Assembly (NCBI RefSeq): GCF_029210365.1
Contig: NZ_JARGES010000020.1
Span: forward strand, 248,001-312,000
DNA length: 64,000 nt
From: Mesorhizobium sp. YIM 152430
Lineage (GTDB): Bacteria; Pseudomonadota; Alphaproteobacteria; Rhizobiales; Rhizobiaceae
Direction of reading: 5' to 3'
This document shows, one piece after another, positions 61,281 to 64,000 of this stretch. Position 1 is the stretch's first letter, and every line of letters begins with the position of its first letter. A model generated the notes under the pieces. That model did no database searches. It saw nothing but the letters and a program-made list of their open reading frames with translations, and was not told where the DNA came from. The position numbers and the translations under genes were made by a program.

Positions 61281-61308
61281 TTCCTTACTATCCTCGGAAT
61301 GTAAGGAA
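61281..61308 (+). promoter_or_regulatory. Inverted repeat in the antitoxin promoter
   Basis: TTCCTTAC (61281-61288) and GTAAGGAA (61301-61308) form an inverted repeat with centres 20 bp apart, two helical turns, and directly precede the antitoxin gene. AbrB/MazE-type antitoxins bind such sites to repress their own operon. It is AT-rich relative to its surroundings. Confidence 0.6.
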
Positions 61309-61323
61309 TTGAGAAGCCACGTC

Positions 61324-61584
61324 ATGGGTCATTACTCGCGACTAACATCCAAGGGCCAGACGACCATCCCAGCCGAGGTTAGAGAGTATCTGGGCCTCAA
61401 CCCTGGCGACCGGATCGTCTACGCTCTTAAGGACGGCAAGGTGGAACTGAAGGCGAAAAACCTCAGGGCGTTGGATTTGATCGGCATTCTCGGGCCACCT
61501 CCATCCGGTCCCAAGACACTGGAAGAAATCGATATGGGCATCGCAACGGCAGCCGCCGATAGTGGGATGCGTGGGCTCGAATGA
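61324..61584 (+). CDS. AbrB/MazE-type antitoxin
   Basis: DNA-binding antitoxin of 86 residues. The swapped-hairpin domain GHYSRLTSKGQTTIPAEVREYLGLNPGDRIVY is at the N-terminus; the C-terminal half (about residues 45-86) is variable and should bind and neutralise the toxin. The start at 61324 (ATG) is chosen; a TTG lies 15 bp upstream. It overlaps the toxin gene by 4 bp (ATGA). Placed between ruvA and ruvB. Confidence 0.92.
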   Translation: MGHYSRLTSKGQTTIPAEVREYLGLNPGDRIVYALKDGKVELKAKNLRALDLIGILGPPPSGPKTLEEIDMGIATAAADSGMRGLE

Positions 61585-61979
61585 TCGGCGTCGACACCAA
61601 TGTGTTGCTCCGGCTTTATGTTGCGGACGATGCCAGCCAGCACGCGGCGGCTTCGCGGTTTTTCGCAGAGCGGACCGGCGAAAGCCCCGCCTACATCTCG
61701 ATGGTCGTCTTCATCGAGTTCGTCTGGGCGCTGACAAAGACCTACAATTACGGCTGGGATCGAGTTTTCGCGTTGATCGGCGCGATGATAGGCGCCCGCG
61801 ACATATTGATCGAACGCGAGGACGTCGTTACCGAAGCGCTCGCACGGGCGGTCGAGGACAATGTCTATATCGTCGACGCGCTTATAGCCCTTGCGAACGC
61901 CGATGACGGCTGCACGTCAACGGTAACGTTTGGCAGAAAGGCCGCCCGGCGGCTTCCCACCATGGAACTCCTCTCGTGA
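61581..61979 (+). CDS. VapC-like PIN-domain toxin
   Basis: Ribonuclease toxin of 132 residues. PIN-domain acids: Asp5 in [13 protein letters not shown], Glu46 in [11 protein letters not shown], Asp99 in [17 protein letters not shown] with another Asp nearby. It targets RNA, often tRNA or rRNA. It overlaps the antitoxin gene by 4 bp upstream and ruvB by 4 bp downstream (GTGA), so the three are translationally linked. Codon use looks less GC-rich at third positions than in ruvB, as expected for an acquired module. Confidence 0.9.
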   Translation: MIGVDTNVLLRLYVADDASQHAAASRFFAERTGESPAYISMVVFIEFVWALTKTYNYGWDRVFALIGAMIGARDILIEREDVVTEALARAVEDNVYIVDALIALANADDGCTSTVTFGRKAARRLPTMELLS

Positions 61980-63013
61980 GCACCGCCCCGCGCCTGATCA
62001 CCCCGGAAAAGCGCGGCGAGGACGTAGACACGACGCTGCGCCCGCAAGCGCTCGACGATTTCGTCGGTCAGGCCGCCGCGCGCGCGAATCTCAAGATATT
62101 CATCGAGGCGGCGAAAAACCGCGGCGAGGCCCTCGACCACGTCCTCTTCGTCGGCCCGCCCGGCCTCGGCAAGACGACGCTGGCGCAGATCATGGCGCGC
62201 GAGCTCGGCGTCAATTTCCGCTCCACCTCCGGCCCGGTCATCGCCAAGGCCGGCGACCTCGCCGCGCTTCTCACCAACCTCGAAGACCGCGACGTCCTCT
62301 TCATCGACGAGATTCACCGCCTGAACCCTGCGGTCGAGGAAATCCTCTATCCGGCGATGGAGGATTTCCAGCTCGATCTGATCATCGGCGAGGGCCCCGC
62401 GGCCCGCTCCGTCAAGATCGATCTCGCCCGCTTCACGCTGGTCGCCGCGACGACGCGGCTCGGCCTCCTCACCAACCCGCTGCGCGACCGTTTCGGCATC
62501 CCGGTCCGGCTCGATTTCTACACCGTCGAGGAACTGGAGAAGATCGTCAGCCGCGGCGCGCGCATCCTGTCGCTGCCCATGAGCGAGGACGGCGCGGTCG
62601 AGATCGCCCGCCGCGCCCGCGGCACCCCGCGCATCGCCGGCCGGCTGCTGCGCCGCGTGCGCGACTTCGCCTCCGTCGCCGGCGCCGAAATCGTCGACCG
62701 CAAGACCGCCGACGCCGCGCTGACCCGCCTCGAGGTCGACGCGCTCGGCCTCGACAATCTCGACCGGCGCTATCTCTCGATGATCGCGACCAATTTCGGC
62801 GGCGGCCCGGTCGGAATCGAGACCATCGCCGCCGGCCTTTCGGAGCCGCGCGACGCCATCGAGGACATCATTGAGCCCTATCTGATCCAGCGGGGCTTCA
62901 TCCAGCGCACCCCCCGCGGCCGGATGCTCACCGCCAATGCCTGGCGCCATCTCGGGCTGGAGGCGCCACGCGATCTGGCCGTGCGGCAGACGAGCCTGTT
63001 CGAGGATGAGTAA
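61976..63013 (+). CDS. ruvB: Holliday junction ATP-dependent helicase subunit RuvB
   Basis: AAA+ motor that drives branch migration; 345 residues, start GTG overlapping the toxin stop. Motifs: [20 protein letters not shown] (Walker A), [37 protein letters not shown] (Walker B), [22 protein letters not shown] (sensor 1 and Arg finger) and the C-terminal winged helix with [17 protein letters not shown]. It follows ruvC-ruvA but is separated from them by the toxin-antitoxin genes. Confidence 0.97.
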   Translation: MSTAPRLITPEKRGEDVDTTLRPQALDDFVGQAAARANLKIFIEAAKNRGEALDHVLFVGPPGLGKTTLAQIMARELGVNFRSTSGPVIAKAGDLAALLTNLEDRDVLFIDEIHRLNPAVEEILYPAMEDFQLDLIIGEGPAARSVKIDLARFTLVAATTRLGLLTNPLRDRFGIPVRLDFYTVEELEKIVSRGARILSLPMSEDGAVEIARRARGTPRIAGRLLRRVRDFASVAGAEIVDRKTADAALTRLEVDALGLDNLDRRYLSMIATNFGGGPVGIETIAAGLSEPRDAIEDIIEPYLIQRGFIQRTPRGRMLTANAWRHLGLEAPRDLAVRQTSLFEDE

Positions 63014-63016
63014 ACG

Positions 63017-63478
63017 TTGAGCGCCGCCATCACCGCCCTCGCCGGCGAACTCACCCCCTTCGGCCACCGCATCCACGCGCGCGTCTACTACGCCGACACG
63101 GATTTCTCCGGCGTCGTCTACCATGCGCGCTATCTCGAATTCTTCGAGCGCGGCCGGTCCGACTTCCTGCGCCTTGCCGGCGTCCACCACACCGAGCTTG
63201 CCGACGGCAAGCATGGCGAAAAACTTGTCTGGGTGGTCAAGCGCATGGAGATCGACTTTCGCGGCCCGGCCAAGATCGACGACATCCTGACCATCGACAC
63301 CCGCACCGAGAAGATTTCTGGCGCGCGCATCTACATGGCGCAGGAACTGAAGCGGGGCGACGACTTGCTCGTTACCGCGCGCGTCGAGGCGGCGATTGTT
63401 TCCGAGGCCGGAAAGCCGCGCCGTTTCCCGAAGGAATGGTTGACAGCTTTCCTGCCTCGAGGGTCCGAACCCGCCTGA
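63017..63478 (+). CDS. ybgC: Tol-Pal-associated acyl-CoA thioesterase YbgC
   Basis: Hot-dog fold thioesterase of 153 residues; the frame opens with TTG at 63017, three bases after ruvB. The family signature is RVYYADTDFSGVVYHARYLEFFERGRSDFLRLAG with the catalytic Asp. It hydrolyses short acyl-CoA and may link phospholipid metabolism with the Tol-Pal system. tolQ lies downstream, the usual ybgC-tolQ order. Confidence 0.93.
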   Translation: MSAAITALAGELTPFGHRIHARVYYADTDFSGVVYHARYLEFFERGRSDFLRLAGVHHTELADGKHGEKLVWVVKRMEIDFRGPAKIDDILTIDTRTEKISGARIYMAQELKRGDDLLVTARVEAAIVSEAGKPRRFPKEWLTAFLPRGSEPA

Positions 63479-63513
63479 TCCCCCGCCGCTCTAAACGCTT
63501 CCTTAACCCTAAC

Positions 63514-63558
63514 GGCGCATGAACAAGACGATGAAAATCGTCGATAACGTCATGCGCC
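63514..63558 (+). other. Nested inverted repeat in the ybgC-tolQ intergenic region
   Basis: Outer arms GGCGCATGA (63514-63522) and TCATGCGCC (63550-63558) enclose the hairpin GACGAT-GAAA-ATCGTC (63528-63543), which has a GNRA tetraloop. There is no T-tract downstream. It lies 145 bp before tolQ and 36 bp after ybgC; a structured leader or an mRNA processing signal are possible. Confidence 0.6.
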
Positions 63559-63703
63559 TTCCTTTCACCAAATTTGGCTTGAACAAGGCCGATCATGGTG
63601 CCGTGGGGTCGAGGCCGGCACGCAATCGATGAACAACTGACAGGCGCACCTGGAGGAAGGGCGGCAACGAGCCGTCCGGACTCGTGATGAGGACGTTGGG
63701 ACC

Positions 63704-64000
63704 ATGGAAACCGTGACTTTGGCCGCACCGGGCGGCGATCATTCGATCTGGGCGCTGTTCTGGCAGGCGGGCTGGGTCGTCAAGCTTGTCATGCTGGGCC
63801 TGATCGCGGCCTCGATATGGACCTGGGCCATCATCATCGACAAGATCATCGCCTACAAGCGCATGGACGCCTCGCTGAACCGCTTCGAGCAGGTGTTCTG
63901 GTCCGGCCAGTCGCTGGAAGAACTCTACCGCACCCTCGCCGACCGCAAGACGACCGGCATGGGCGCCGTCTTCGTTTCGGCCATGCGCGAATGGAAGAAG
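63704..64000 (+). CDS. tolQ: Tol-Pal system protein TolQ (partial)
   Basis: Proton-channel stator of the Tol-Pal envelope system, needed for outer membrane constriction at division. 99 codons are visible from the ATG at 63704. They cover the first membrane helix (about residues 22-46, LVMLGLIAASIWTWAIIIDKII) and the start of the cytoplasmic part with FEQVFWSGQSLEELYRTLADR and GMGAVFVSAMREWKK. The gene runs beyond the window; tolR, tolA, tolB and pal are expected next. Confidence 0.93.
   Translation, partial: METVTLAAPGGDHSIWALFWQAGWVVKLVMLGLIAASIWTWAIIIDKIIAYKRMDASLNRFEQVFWSGQSLEELYRTLADRKTTGMGAVFVSAMREWKK

Overview
The window is a GC-rich, densely coded chromosomal segment of an alphaproteobacterium, most likely of the order Hyphomicrobiales (Rhizobiales; Phyllobacteriaceae/Brucella-like). 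Reasons: the leuC / MgtC-like / rplS / trmD / rimM block, sdhCDAB, cenR followed by a cyclic-nucleotide-binding protein, rcdA, a 6S RNA directly before the 5-formyl-THF cyclo-ligase gene, ruvCAB-ybgC-tolQ, CtrA-type TTAA-N7-TTAA boxes and a RIME-like palindromic intergenic repeat. I found no insertion sequence, prophage or CRISPR array; this is mostly core genome with small accessory insertions.

Layout. 1-5500: catabolic island made of a TAXI-type TRAP transporter (fused permease, solute-binding protein) and an SDR dehydrogenase on the minus strand, diverging from suyAB, (2R)-sulfolactate sulfo-lyase. The likely theme is uptake and desulfonation of a C3 organosulfonate. 5900-10400: tRNA-Ala(CGC), YggT, typA, and an overlapping YciI / EVE / protein-lysine-methyltransferase-like cluster. 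10400-13900: L,D-transpeptidase divergent from cenR and its cyclic-nucleotide-binding partner, then xthA and lolA. 13970-18530: ftsK and the nitrogen module glnK-amtB with a candidate sigma-54 promoter. 18700-23900: tesB, a ubiquinone-type hydroxylase, YbaK, OsmC, a leucine-dehydrogenase-like enzyme, secreted MsrA. 24100-27570: sdhCDAB.

27700-32100: envelope-related small proteins, a membrane coiled-coil protein overlapping a ClpP-fold periplasmic protein, and a diguanylate cyclase. 32200-37430: leuC, MgtC-like, rimM-trmD-rplS, xerC. 37460-43290: TraB/GumN, MoxR ATPase, 6S RNA, folate cyclo-ligase, YmdB-type phosphoesterase, TerC. 43300-48250: exported UlaG-like protein, YebC, SelW-like, rpmE, ABC exporter. 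48260-56560: peptidase M20, FAD dehydrogenase, an ExbB/TolQ-like plus OmpA-like pair, suhB, efp, Sel1 repeats, ThiE-like. 56660-64000: TSUP exporter, acyl-CoA synthetase, a candidate small RNA, rcdA, ruvC-ruvA, an inserted AbrB/PIN toxin-antitoxin pair, ruvB, ybgC and the start of tolQ.

The most interesting signals are the sulfonate island with its promoter palindromes, the toxin-antitoxin pair spliced between ruvA and ruvB with stop/start overlaps, CtrA boxes before ftsK, rcdA and an unknown secreted protein, a structured candidate small RNA before rcdA, and the uncharacterised coiled-coil / ClpP-fold membrane pair. All functional calls rest on reading the sequence; no database search was run.
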